Positions 11,738 through 24,286 are shown, counted from the first letter of the stretch. The stretch is DNA of 64,000 bases from Hypericum androsaemum (GCA_963995505.1 OZ023183.1:21634671-21698670), one strand, 5' to 3'. Made by a program: numbers and translations. Notes: generated from the letters alone by a model not told the origin.

Positions 11738-12899
11738 AAAAATTATTCTCAAATTATTCGAGTTTGTTTAAATATACTCAAAAGTTCTTATTGTTTACAA
11801 AATATACGCCGACATCTCCCGTGTTTGGTTTTATTATACTTTCGAATAACTGGCTCAAGTTAGTAACTTTTTTTTCCAATTTTGTATTTGAAATGACAAA
11901 ATTACCCTTAAAAAAACAAAAAGTTAGTTCCTTCCTCTCCTTCGAATCCCTCGCCGTTCCGGCAGTGAAACAACCCTCCACGAAAAAAGAAGTCGAGCAA
12001 AGGACATGATCTTTTAAGTGGAATGCTTTCGCTAAATTTGAAGGCCAAGCAACATTGAAAACCCAGAAAAACCTACAAAAAATCAGAATGACGACGACGG
12101 CGAAGGAGGTATCAGATACTGGCCGGAACTCATTGGGTACAGGGACAAAAAATTACCAGAAATTAATAAGTAATCGGAACACCGGGGAGGAGAACGGAGT
12201 CGCATCTACGGCGAACGGCAACGACCCCCACTCCCGACCACTTCCCTCATCTTATCTCCATTTTTATCGCCTTCAATTTAGCTAGATGGACAAAAAACTA
12301 AATCCAGGAGCTCCAGCAATCGAGGCCAGCCCGGTGTCGAGGACGCAGATGGTGTTGGGGCGGTTTAGGCTTCAACAATCGAGGTCGCTCTCCTTTTTGG
12401 ACCCCACCTCCCTCTCCTCCCCCGGGAGCTCCAGCAACCACGGTAAGAAGAACTTCTCGCCGCCCATCTCCTGGGTCGATTTCCTCTTGAGTCGAAGGGT
12501 ACCTCTTCCGTTACCTCTTGAATCGATTTCCCCAAGGCCGAATCAAGAGGAAATCGGCCCAGCTCACAACTAATCTCATCCTTGGAAGTTTCCTGGTTTG
12601 GGAGCTTCTTCTCTGGTTAGTTGCAGTGTACCTCTTCCTGGTTTGTTTCGCCGGAGAGGAGAGACAGGGAGTAGCGAGATAAAATCCAGGTCTCCGGGAG
12701 GAAGGGATATATTTTTTTGTTTTAAGGGTATTTTCGTCATTTCTATAACCAAAAAATAAAAAAAAGTGTTGTTGATGTCAGCCAGGAACCCGAAAGTATA
12801 ATAAAATCAAACACGAGGGACGTCAGCGTGTATTTTGCAAACATGTGAGATTTTTGAGTATATTTAAATAAATCTGAAAAATTTGAGAGTAATTTCCCC
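11738..12899. mobile_element. Mutator-like long-TIR element A
   Basis: The outer about 160 bp at each end are inverted copies. The left arm from AATTATTCTC (11741) and the minus-strand reading of the right arm share TTTAAATATACTCAAAA, ACAAAATAYACGC and TTTTATTATACTTTCG. The flanks give a 9-bp duplication with one mismatch (AAGACTAAA at 11729-11737, AACACTAAA at 12900-12908). The interior (about 12020-12680) is GC-rich with open frames but no recognised protein. The same TIR type occurs at 23259 and 25345. Nine-base duplications, long TIRs and lack of transposase fit a non-autonomous MULE. Confidence 0.8.
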
Positions 12900-12964
12900 A
12901 ACACTAAAACATAGATATCGTTAAACACCAAGGATCAGAGTACAGTTTGCCATATATAAATATT

Positions 12965-13400
12965 AGGGCAAAATAGTCATAGATCCATGTTATTTGAAGA
13001 AATTGAGTAATAAGGGAAAGGTAGTATTGATTAGTCCCTGATATTTTAAAAATAAATTAGTTAGTCCATGAACTCATATTCCGACCACTTTTCTGGTGAG
13101 ACATTTTCTAAACTGCCAAAAATACCAGTAGGCTAACCTAAAAATTACAAAATTTCCATCTAAATCAGAAACCTTTAGATGGCAATTTTGTTATTTTTGA
13201 TTTAGATGGCAATTTTGTTATTTTTAGGTTAGCTTAAGGGTATTTTTAGCAGTTTAGAAAATGTCTCACCGGAAAAGTGGCCGGAATATGAGTTCAGGGA
13301 CTAACTAATTTATTTTTAAAATATCAGGAACTAATCAATACTACCTTGTCCTTGTTAATCAATTTCTTCAAATAACAGGGACCTATAACTATTTTGCCCT
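12965..13400. mobile_element. Foldback MITE
   Basis: The whole 436 bp is a near-perfect palindrome centred at about 13180. The left end AGGGCAAAATAGTCATAG matches the minus-strand right end AGGGCAAAATAGTTATAG. Each arm is about 200 bp. The flanking direct repeat AAATATT (12958-12964 and 13401-13407) is a 7-bp target duplication candidate. There is no coding capacity. The superfamily is uncertain. Confidence 0.8.
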
Positions 13401-13546
13401 AAATATTATCAACAGTTACTCTCATTTATTCTGATCTCTGATGCGTTAATACTCTCCAGCTCCTCCGCACCGTTTTACACAACAGCACAGCACAGTGAGC
13501 GGAGCATAAATTTGGATTTCTAAAAGAAAAATCAACTGCTACTTCC

Positions 13547-14012
13547 CATGGTTTTAAAACCCGGCCCGGAGCTATGACCGGGAATTCTTACTGTTTTCTG
13601 AGTCGACCGGTCAGATCGGTCGGACCATCAGTCGGACCAAAAATATTTTTATTTTTAAATATTTTAAATAATATATATATATAGGTTAAAATATACTTAT
13701 TTTTCATAAAAAAAAGTAGACTTAATTTTTTATCTCTCCCTCTATAAATCTACTTTATTTATTTATTTATTACTTTATAAACTTGTCAAATCAATTTTTT
13801 TTCCTCAAAAACTACCAAAAAAAGTCAATTTCGCCCATTTTGGTACTAACCGGTTCGACCGGTCTAAGTGGACCTCAAAATCGGCCGGTCCGACCAGATT
13901 TGATCCGGTTAGTACAGATCCCGGTCAAAAGCTTAAAAATGACCCAGTCTTATGCCCGTTTTGTGGTCCAACCAGTCGGACCACCGGTCGAACCGCATTT
14001 TTTAAAACCATG
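13547..14012. mobile_element. hAT-type MITE, copy 1
   Basis: The ends are inverted: CATGGTTTTAAAAC on the left, and the same sequence read on the minus strand on the right. The flanks carry a perfect 8-bp duplication, CTACTTCC (13539-13546 and 14013-14020), the hAT signature. Just inside the ends lie GC-rich blocks built from GGTCCGACCGGT-like words around an AT-rich centre. A relative with the same design lies at 26740-27204. Confidence 0.9.
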
Positions 14013-14202
14013 CTACTTCCTAATCTAATAATATTGTTACTCGTCTGTCTCCTCCTCTCCTCGGCTCCCTAAACACTCGAATGGTCTTGGCCCATAACCA
14101 AAAACAACTCTACTTTCTTTCTTATCCTTTTTTCAGGTAGAATAGAATGACTGCCATTTTTATATTTGAATATATAGCTAGGCCTGTTCCTTATTAGTAC
14201 CC

Positions 14203-14251
14203 CTCTCTCTCTCTCTCTCTCTTAAAAAAGAAAAGAAAAGAAAAGAAAAGA
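14203..14251. repeat. CT and AAAAG microsatellites
   Basis: A (CT)n run at about 14203-14221 is followed within a few bases by a (GAAAA)n run to about 14251. These are simple repeats with no further function visible. Confidence 0.9.
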
Positions 14252-14352
14252 AGCAATCTTCACAGTGCCAATTGCATGTTCCTAATTGTACATAACATGA
14301 ACACCATAGCAACCTAATTTCACTATTGCGCTGGGATTTGGCCTTGCGACTC

Positions 14353-14585
14353 TCCACTGCTATTACAACTTCAATAAGGTATAATTGAAAAGAGAAATAA
14401 ACTGGAGCTCCCCCACTCAGCCACCTCTGTCTTTCTCCAAAATTACATGAAGATAACAAAAATAAAAGTCCACTGCTATTACAACTTCATTAAGGTATAT
14501 CCGAAAAGAGAAATAAACTGGAGCTTCCCCACTCAGCCACCTCTCTCTTTCTCCAAAATTACATAGGAAGATAACAAAAAAAAGT
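14353..14585. repeat. Tandem duplication, 116-bp period
   Basis: Two imperfect copies start TCCACTGCTATTACAACTTC at 14353 and 14469. They differ at scattered positions, so this duplication is older than the one at 14793. Confidence 0.85.
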
Positions 14586-14792
14586 CTGTTCGTATTGCGG
14601 GGCCGAATTTGGTAGAGACTGGACTAGTTCCCACCCATAAGAACTAACCCAAACTAATATCACTTCACATGCAAACCAATATCACCTGATAGGTTATTGA
14701 CTATTAGATTTAAAGACAATTAAATTTGAAGACCCAAAATTTAGTCCCCTACTGGAAACAAATTTTATTTAATCTCCACTCAATTCGGTCTC

Positions 14793-15020
14793 GCGTATTT
14801 GCTATCTAGAGAGAGATACCCGGCCAATTATCCCAATACACTCAACAGATTTACACCAATATGTCGTGCTTCTTGCTCGGACGACTGCCACTAATAAATA
14901 AGCAATGCGTATTTGCTATCTAGAGAGAGATACCCGGCCAATTATCCCAATACACTCAACAGATTTACACCAATATGTCGTGCTTCTTGCTCGGACGACT
15001 GCCACTAATAAATAAGCAAT
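14793..15020. repeat. Tandem duplication, 114-bp period, identical copies
   Basis: 14793-14906 and 14907-15020 appear identical base for base, both starting GCGTATTTGCTATCTAGAGA. This is a very recent duplication or an assembly artefact. Confidence 0.9.
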
Positions 15021-16087
15021 TGCAGAGCTCGTTTTGCGGTCACTTTTGTGCAAAACGAACCGTGCAACTGCTCCAACAAAAAAAAAATCTAAAGCTTGAC
15101 ATGCTGCAATTGCTCCCTAATTCATGCAACCACACTCCACTTCCATCTATATGGCTGGCTGGCTCCACATTGCATTCGCTAATAAAAGCATATGGCTCAC
15201 TCGCCACTTATCCCTCGCTCTTGTAATCCATCCCACAACAACCCCCAATTGCAAACGGGCTCGTTTCTCCCACCAAACCAAGCATGAGGCTGTTTTCTAT
15301 TTCATCTGCCTGCAACCAAAAGATAAAAAACTCAAGATGAAACACGAGGGCTCCTAAATTAATTGCAGATTTTTTAACACATGGAAATCAACCTCTCCCA
15401 AAAATAAGATTATATATGCATCATCGGCAGTGTATTTATATTCTATTATCCCAGAAGCTAGTCAGCTCGCTATTTTATTTTAATTTCCACCGGATGCTTC
15501 TTGCTTCAACACTAAAAACTTCTATAATTAACAACTACTCTTATAAAAGGGACACGGCAGGGGTTTTTAACCCCACTCTCCTACACGCATGACAAAAATT
15601 ACAATTGCATTACTCACTTTGGTCCAAAATTACGCTGACCAATTAATTAATGGCTTCGCCATCAGGTCTTTTTTAATTCCCACTCAGTTTACAAGTCAAC
15701 GTTTCATTCCCTTCACGCTAGGATCCATTCGTTCATACTTGGACTTCACCGTGATCCAGTAAATAGCAGTAAAAAAAAACAAGGAATCATCATCAGCGTT
15801 GACACCGAGTTTCAACCTTGGGCTACACCCAATTGATTCTAGAAGAACGAGGAGAGAGAAGAAAGCAGCGGCAATACAAAGTTGAGTTCCAGAGTGAAAT
15901 ACCACAGTAGACACTAATGCCGCCTCTTATGAGAAAGTAACAACATCTCATGTCAACAAACAATATCAGAGCATTCGTTAGATGGTGCATATTTGTACAA
16001 TAATCTATTCCAGCATATTTGGAGCTTCTAAGGGGAGAAACTCATCTGAAAGGTTAGTGGGATCTACAAAATTGCTGCAGTTGTTAT
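15021..16087. other. Intergenic or 3'-flanking DNA
   Basis: AT-rich sequence downstream of the SET-domain gene. No ORF with recognisable content, no RNA gene and no transposon ends were seen. The part next to 16088 is probably 3' UTR of that gene. Confidence 0.5.
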
Positions 16088-19000
16088 TCATCTCCGACAA
16101 CTAGGGAAAACGGTTCCAATCCATAGAGCGAGATAATCTCATGATGCATGCTAGAACTCTCACCGATGATTAAACCTGACGACGAGAAAGGAAATTAAGG
16201 AAATCAGTGGAACTTTTCTTGCTAGAAAGGCAGCTAGAATATACGGTACCAGAGTGCAAAAGCAGCAATTTGAGCTTAGAACCAAATCCTCATTTCATCG
16301 AACTATTGCATTCAATGGTCTTCGGATTGACATAGGAGGGAGGACAAGGAAGATATGTAACAAGGGTCCAAACAAGGATAGCACAAAGACAATCCTAAGG
16401 GAGCCATTGACTGTTGCCTCTCTGCTCAGAGAGTACATGGATTCTCCCATGGACTCAATTCTTCCCTGCTGCAAGTGCACTTGTCCCCCAAGTTTGGCAC
16501 CAGCAAAGTGAAAATTCAGTTCACTGTAACTAGCAAACAGTATCGATTGTGAACAATCAATATTCAATAGTTCATATTGCAAAATTTCATGCTTTTAGGA
16601 GCACCTAATTGAAGGCTTAGTTCACTCTTACCAGTAACACAGCTCAGTGCAGCAAGCTCTCAACACGGGATGAATAACCAAATCTTAGGATGCTGATCAG
16701 CTAAAGGCTGCTCCAATAAAAGAGATCCTCACTGATAAGTTTAGCATGGAAATATGAAGCAGAATATCAAGGCTGAAATGAAGAATAATCGGTCTACCTA
16801 AACCCGAGGTCAATGTCAAGCAAATAGGTGTATCTAACAGCTCCCACAACATCTAGATTGTAGTGCATGTTACCATATGTAGGTTATCAGAATAAGAAAG
16901 AAGAGGTTAACCATTGGATTGCGTCTTATAGTAATTCAGAGAACAGAGATGGGCCAGTTGATATTAATACCTAAACGACGATAGCTACGTAGTTGTTTCA
17001 GCATCCCTCATATTTGGAAGACACAGCAATCACACCAAAGTTACCTAGCAGCACATCATGAACAAAATACAAGAAAATCTATATTAACTGAAACACATAC
17101 TTGTGGTTAAGATGCAGTCTAGCACACATGGGAACATATTTTCAGCAACCAGCTTCATGGACGTAGCAATGATCAGGTAGTCATCCCAAATTTTTCCTTG
17201 GTGAGATGCTTTCCCACTCCAAGACAGAAAGCTAAGTAACCGAATTGGCAGGTCAAGAAGACTTCCTAATTCAATGAACCACGACACCTGTAAAAGAATT
17301 GATACAAACCAAAACAAGACAGCATATCTAGATTTTATCAGGGGGCCGAAGAAGGAGCAAGAGCAGAACGATGTAAATGCATAGCCATCTTACTTCCTAG
17401 AACCACAGTTGCAAGGAATCTTTTTTTCTTCCAAAGGAAATTTGTAGTTGTAAGTAATTTCTTCACCAGCCGCAATTGGGCGCTTTGCGTAAATGAAAAT
17501 CTTTTTCTGACCCTCGACAGTTATGACCTTCGTATAACAGTTTGGCTGCAGATGAATAACAAAACACTTCAAAACCCGGTAATTTTTTGTAGAATCATAT
17601 AAATTTAGGACATTACATTTCCAATATAGAAGTGGCATATACCTCACAAGAATGGTTTATAAATCTTGCTATGCCACCTCGCTTTGTAGCATCAACCTAA
17701 ATGGCAGCGCAGAACAATAAGTTATATTCTCAACAGAAGAGCAAATTAAACGGAAGAACCAACGGCAAAAATGCACACTTCAAGGAGAACCACACTTCCA
17801 CCTTATCTTTTCCTTAAAACTAATTATGAAAAGCTTCTTTCCAAGCTGACATCCGAGAAAACTTAGTTAATGGCAAATCACATCTTGTGTTAGATTCACA
17901 GTGTCTTCTGAAGTACATTAGATTTGGATCAGTTATTCACATGCCACACTACAATAATCAACTCGGAATTGAGGACATAGAGCTCCGAAAATCATTAAGT
18001 CCAGCATCAAAGAATACAGGCCAGAATGTTCCACCAACCCTAAATTGAATAACCTTAAGTAAGCAATTTGGGAACATATTTATCCAGAACAAGGAATTAC
18101 TGACTATTTAGCATTTAAAAACAAGGAATTACTAACTATTTAGCATTAAAAAACAAGGAATTACTAACCACATAACCATCATCAAGCCTAAAAAGGTAAC
18201 TGCTGCCAATTCCCATCTTCTCATAGATCCTTTCACGTATATCAGATACCTGAACAAGGAAGAGAAGAATAAACTTGAGCTTGGTGCATGAAAGGAATTG
18301 ACGAAAGGATCCATTGTGAACAAGTAGTATAGGCGCAGCAGCCATTCGAAAGTGGCTCATGATAAACTGTATTTGATAAAACGATGGATCTTGCTTCCAC
18401 TTACTCGAGGCCGTATTAGTTCACCAACATATTCAATCACAAAATCCTCAGCCTCAATTGGCTCCAACGCAACCAGACCCCAATCATGTATCTTGCTTCT
18501 TTGGAAGCGCAACCGTTTTTTCCTTGCCTGAACCACAAGATACAGTTAGTAGTAATTAACTGAAAGATTACTATTCCAAATACTATATCCTAAATCACTT
18601 GCAAAAAAAAACATAGATCACCTTCAGTTGTGTCGCTTTCAAAAGGTCGGCACCTTCTGCAGCAGCTAGAAGATTGCGCAACTTTACCCTGTTGGTTCTA
18701 GCTGAAAGAGCTTTACCATTCAAGACCTGAGATGTATATGCCTCTGCACCTACATCCTTGTGAAAGCACTGAATTCCCCTGACCAATGCTCGCTCGGTAG
18801 GGCTAGCTTTAAGTGACCACGTATGCCATTCCCACCCATTAATGGAGCATCGTGCGCAGCCATCAGATCTGGGGGAAGGTCTTCTGCGGGAGTTACTATA
18901 TTTAGGCTTCTTCACAGCATCCAACCTCATTTTCCCTTCTCTGACGTATTTACAGACGACTTTCGGAACCTTGGCTGGATGTGACACCAATCCTTCACCA

Positions 19001-22000
19001 ACCAAAGAGTTACTTTTCAGCTTTGATGTCCTGGCACTCGCCTCTTCAGGAACCTTTGTAAGATGTGACACCGGCTCATCATCTACCAAAGAACTCCTTT
19101 TACGCTTTAATGCCTTAGCTGCTACAAGAAGAAAAAACATTTCCTAGTGAAACAAGGTAATTCTCCAATTCCTAGAATAACGACATCGTGGACAAAGCTA
19201 GAATCAGACTTGTAGGAGCATGGCTTACAATTGATAACCTTCGGATGATGCAACTCCGACTCCACACGAACTGAAGACTTATTTTTCAGCTTCAACACCT
19301 TAGAAGCTAAAGAAAAGGTGAACAGAAAAATAAAACCAATGCATTATTCCTCAGATAAAAGCATTAAGGGATACTTAATGGAGGCAAGAACATAGGCAAT
19401 GAACTGAAGGTAGCGGATATTCTGACAGCTTAGAATCACGTGAAGCTAAAAGTGACTGCAGCGTTGCTTACAATTTCGACTCTCTGTACAATATGTCTGT
19501 GTTTCGTCATTTTTTAAAGACTTCTTTTTTAATGAAATCAAAATATAATGTTATTAAGGGACTGTAATTTCTTTTCCAATTGCTTACTTCGTGGATTCTT
19601 GTTTGGCAACACATGAGCAAGCTTTTCCTGGATATTAACATTGTTCCCGTTGATACTTCCAACTTTCTCATTAGAGACATCATCATTGGATCTCAAAAAA
19701 GCCTTACTGCTAGGCTTTGAAGCTCCCTTTTTGGTCGGAACAACTGCAAAATCGATTATATTAAGAGCTCCAAACAAACATGCAACATCACCACATATAA
19801 GGAATGTTGGATAAGAATACCGAACCCTGGCCATCCCGAATGGTCTCCGTTGATTTTAAAATGCTATGCATTTTGGTCAAGACAAACTCATTCTTAATGC
19901 TGCCTTTAGCATTGGTTTCCAGAAGCTTAGAATTAACAGTGGCATGCCTCTTGCCCTTGGTTACTTTCTCTTTCTTGAGGATTGGAATACCAGGTCTATT
20001 TTTTACATCCTTGGCAACTTCTCGTGAAGTTACTTTCTCCCTTGACTTCTTCGCTAGGTCATTCTGTAACTCATCATTCATTGAAGAGCTACACTGAGAA
20101 TCAAAACCAGTAAGTTTTTTTAGCCCCTTTTTCTTCCTATAGTACATATACTTCCCTGTAACTGAAGATAGCCCCTGCCCACCACAATTTTGAATATTCC
20201 CTGAGCTGTCCACGAATTTTCCCTGTTTAGCACAAGCAAAGGCATAAAAGCCCTCTTTTTCGTAAACAGATTTTTCCTTAAAATTTAAATTGAAAATGTT
20301 TTCCAAGCTTACAAGAAAAAGGTCTAACTTTGGTACTTGATCATGGTCGCAGGCTTACAGGCAGATGGGACATTGTACAGAAGCACATAGACAGAGAATA
20401 ATGTACAGTGCAAGAAAGGAGTAAGGTTCTCAATGGAACCTAATAACATCCATAGGTATGTAGAAACTACAAAGATCATGAAAAGCGAACTATGGGTCTT
20501 GAGATAAGAAAGGTATCTAGTAATCCACCCACAAAATCAAATTCTCTTTTCACCAGCATTATCGTCCAATAAAGTTTTTGATTCACAAGATGCAGCAATT
20601 CCAATTACCCAACCAAAGAAGCTAGCTATGAAGAGTGTAAATACTGACGAGGTATAGCCAGTCCCAAACTGAAAGGGGAATGAGAAAAAAAATTCAGAAG
20701 TCCATACCTGATTTGGACCGCTGTTGCGATTGTAGCTTTTCTTGGAGGTACAAAGAGATCTCAGTAGTTGATGAAGACAACCATCAAAACATAGCAATTT
20801 CCACTCACTAAGCACCTCGTCGAGCAATTTTTGTCGACACATTGCCATGGCTATGTATTTTCCAATCTGAATGAAGGACTCAGGTTCTGAAGGTTGAGAT
20901 TTATGCAGGGATGAGGGAAACAGAGTTGGGAAAAAATCTTCAGAGCCAGGTGGGGGTGTTTCAACACCACTAACTTGGTCTACTGGTGAATCTGCACATC
21001 CACGCGATTCACTGAAAACATGAGCCAAAAATTTAGGTAGTTGACTCTCTGGCAAACACAAAGGTGGCTCTCTTCTGTCTCGAGAACCAGCACAGAAGAT
21101 TTCCTCAACAGGGACTCCATCAGAGTTAAACCTAAATTCATTACTTGATTCTAAAGAACGGGACCAAGCTGATTGGGGAATATGGTCAGAAGGCTCTACG
21201 GCCTGCAGCAATAACATCAAACGAAGACAAACATTAATAGCAAAGAATTGGGCACATCCATGTCCATTAAACCTGTGAGAAAGTGTAATATTGAACAAAC
21301 CTCATTCAGCATGTCACCCTCTGATAAGGTAAAAGATTTCCTCACTTCCCCTTTGATGAGAGAATCAATATATTCAAGCAGACACTCTTTCGCAGACGAA
21401 TGTAGCTCAGTTTGAACATTTTCAAGGATGCGCTGTATGTTGCTGCTATCAACATCCTTGCATGGCAAGCTACTATCTATCTCATCTCTAACAACCAAAG
21501 ATGAGGTCTTCATAGCTGATAGCTGATGACTTTGGGATTCAACTCGGACAAGCTCAAAACCAGGGGGAGGACAGTCGGGATCGCACAAAGAAGAACATTG
21601 ACCATTTAGAGACTGTAAAACCAATCAGATATCATTTTCATTTGGCATAAATAGTAAACAAAGCAAATGGAAACTTCAAACAAACAAGTTCACCCGGATA
21701 ACCTTCATACTCACAAACCTGATTGATCTGAGTTGACGGTGATCCGGCATCTGGATAGCGAAACCACAATTTTTGCTTCCTCCAAGAGATGGCATAATCA
21801 GCAACCACATCGTAGTAGACAGCATTCCACAGGACTTCTGAGCAACAATCAAAAATAGCTCTAGACACATCCTCACAAGATTTCTGGAAGTCTTCAATTT
21901 TTCCAACAGATTTGATAGAGTGGGAAGAAAGTTGTTCCTTGTTATAAAAGTAGTTCCCAGCGGCAACATCATTTTTTGAGGAACCAGAAAAACAGGTCGC

Positions 22001-23109
22001 CGCACCAGTGTCTTCCGACTGGTACAGCAGAACAATAAAAGGCAAGCATGGTCACTTTTGTCAAACAAACAACATATAATAAACTTGCACAAAAACACGT
22101 TAGAAGTTACCCTTGTCATGTTTTGAGTGCGGGGTTTGACAGTCAGGTTCTCAAGCTTGACATTTTCTTGGGACTTCTTACAATTAACTATCTCTGACAT
22201 GACATGGCTGATTATCTCATCTAGCAAGACCCTACGAGCAGATTTCATAATGCCAGAATGTAAATGGGAAGATACTTCCTCCGAAACAAGGTGCACATGA
22301 GAGGAAGTCAGGGTTCCGGCAGTTGATGCAATGGCGGAACCAGATTGGTTTGTCCTCCACATATCCATGAGAGATAACAATGGAAGAGGTCCAACTCTGC
22401 TTTCCGAGTGAAATATCTGAACAAGAAGAGGGAGAGATTTTTATTTTCAGAATACATAAAAGAAATTAGGAAGAGAATAGATGGGTGGCGGTGGAAGTGG
22501 GAGTGGCAATGGCATACCATAACGGAATCGTGGAGATATCCATGGTGGTGCCAGGAGCAAAGTTGGAGCAAAGAATGGGGGCCGTGCTTGTTGCCTTGGG
22601 GATCATTGAAGAACCAACAGGAGAGTTCAGGGGCAGGGAGGGGAGGGCGGAGAAGAGCGAAGCCAGTGGGAATGTGATCGGGGAAGTGGTTGAAGTAGGC
22701 GAGAGGGACCGGATTGAGCAAAGTGGCCTTCAGGAGAGGATAGACGGGGAGATCGTGGGGGAGGAAACCCGACGACAAGCCCTCCAACAGCTGGTTCTCC
22801 AAGTAAGGCCCGCAGAGCTGGCCCTGCTCGTTCATGTACATCCAACCGCTGACCGTCTGTGGGGGCACTGCGTAGGAATTGGAACCGCGGGACCACCTGC
22901 CTTGTTAGCCAGCCATCATGGATTTAATTAACCTTAAACAACCTTCTTAACTCGATCCACACTTGAGAAAAGAAAAGAAGAAGAAGAAGAATAATTAATT
23001 ACCCGTCCAAAGAAGAAGAAGAATGTTGGATAAGAGGCGGCGGAGGGGAAAGGGAAGGGGCGTCTTCCTCCGGCTCAGGAATCTGCAACCTCTTACACGA
23101 CTCCTCCAT
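16088..23109 (-). CDS. ATXR7: SET-domain histone methyltransferase, ATXR7/SDG25 type (15 exons)
   Basis: Exons (minus): 23109-23003, 22896-22518, 22416-22111, 22018-21719, 21612-21301, 21202-20708, 20276-19826, 19743-19588, 19306-19229, 19121-18622, 18527-18405, 18249-18169, 17696-17643, 17545-17394, 16100-16088. All introns are GT-AG, phases agree and the sum is 3507 nt (1168 aa). A GYF-like region lies at about residues 50-100 ([15 protein letters not shown]) and a related block at about 130-163. The middle is basic. The C-terminal SET domain (about 1030-1168) has [26 protein letters not shown] and post-SET Cys in CNCGSRNC. The family methylates histone H3 (mainly K4) in the nucleus and in Arabidopsis supports FLC expression. 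Exon order and the GYF-SET layout match ATXR7, though the protein is shorter than the Arabidopsis one. Exon 7 start and exon 15 are the least certain calls. Confidence 0.92.
18091..18169. repeat. 32-bp triplication across a splice donor
   Basis: AAGGAATTACT recurs at 18091, 18123 and 18155 with period 32. On the minus strand each copy carries a GTTAGTAATTCC or GTCAGTAATTCC sequence. The copy at 18168 is the donor of exon 12 of the SET gene, so donor-like sequences are repeated twice downstream in the intron. Confidence 0.8.
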
Positions 23110-23112
23110 AAT

Positions 23113-23146
23113 CTCTCTCTCTCTCTCTCCCTCCCCCGATTTGGTT
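23113..23146. repeat. CT-rich tract in the 5' leader of the SET gene
   Basis: A (CT)n run lies just upstream of the start codon; the transcript would read (GA)n. GA-rich leaders are common in plants. No TATA box was placed with confidence. Confidence 0.6.
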
Positions 23147-23899
23147 CTCAACAGATTATAATTAAATTAGGGTTCTTATTACTTTCGAAGCGTCCCTCCT
23201 CGGCCTCGACCTCCTCGATGTTTTCTTTTATTTTCTTCCTTTGGCTTAATTAATCTTAGGGAAAATTATGCTCAGATCCCTATAGTTTGCGTCCCTCCCT
23301 CTGGAGTCCCTGCATTTCTGAAATCGTTCCTGACGTCCCCAAAGTTTGGTTTTATCAACTCTCGGGTCCCTGACGGCTCTTTTTTCATTTTTGGTCATGG
23401 AAATGACCAAAATATCCTTAAACAAAAAAATAAAAAAATTTACCTTCTCCAACCTTTGAACAAAAATACCAACCACTAAAAACCAACTAAAAAACAAGAT
23501 CAAACTAACCAAAATCAAGAACACAACCAAAAAATCAAGAACAACAAAAAAAAAAAAACTTGAAACCCAGAAATCCAAAAACCTCGAAGGGCTTAAAACC
23601 CAGAAATCTGAAAACTAAAACCCTTAAATCTAAGCGACCCCAATTCAACAATTACTCGACTTAAAAACACTCAAATCAATCTTAGAAATTAGGCGACGAC
23701 TGAAGCAAGACGAGAGCTCATACCTGGTCGGCGAGTCCTCAGCCCGAACCCGATGGCCGCTGTGGACCCCGACAGAAGCAAGGAATTTCCAACCATTAGA
23801 AACTAGGGCTCATACAATTGACACTCGTAGGATCTTGGCTTAATCTTTCCAATCCCAGAATATCAAACCCTTTTCATTGCAAAAAAAATTCTCAAAATC

Positions 23900-24045
23900 T
23901 AGAGGATGTTCTCGGGCTTGAGGTCCCAGAAGGCGGGTGGAGGTGGGAGTGGAGATGGCTGAGGGCGGTGAGGATCTCAGCAAGGTAGAACCTTGCGATA
24001 GTCGGGGAGAAGACCCGGTCGGTCTGGCAGTGGTGAACATCAACG
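23900..24045 (-). pseudogene. Captured AGC-type Ser/Thr kinase fragment
   Basis: The minus strand reads DRVFSPTIARFYLAEILTAL then SHLHSHLH, and, one frame away, WDLKPENIL before a stop. This is the alpha-E helix and catalytic-loop region of a protein kinase (consensus HRDLKPEN). The catalytic H-R is replaced by F-W and the frame shifts between the two parts. The wording of the helix points to the AGC group. It is an isolated fragment inside element B and cannot encode a working kinase. Confidence 0.8.
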
Positions 24046-24286
24046 AACAATAAGAACATCAACGAATAATTACAGAAGGATGAACATTCGATAGAACAAG
24101 TATTATCTAACTTCAATATCAGAGATAATAAACGAATCCCCCTCCTCAAAATTATCAGAAAATAAATAATGGGTACCTCAAAGATTAAACATTTAAGACA
24201 GAATCTCCCTCCTTTGCTCATCAAATCGTCGACTTATATAAAAGGAGGAAAAAAAATCAAAAGCAATGAAATGGTCGCTGGTGTCG

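Noticed and set aside
17390..17647. SET-domain ORF ending at GSRK as a complete gene end
   Set aside because: The stop lies two bases beyond a good GTAAGA donor, and stopping there would omit the conserved third post-SET cysteine. Splicing to 16100 restores it in phase.
22485..22931. Plus-strand ORF of 148 codons
   Set aside because: Antisense to exon 2 of the ATXR7-like gene, which has a recognisable GYF-like protein on the minus strand.
23965..24010. Kinase fragment in element B as part of a functional host kinase
   Set aside because: It is frame-shifted, has lost the catalytic His-Arg, lacks all other kinase subdomains and lies within transposon TIRs.
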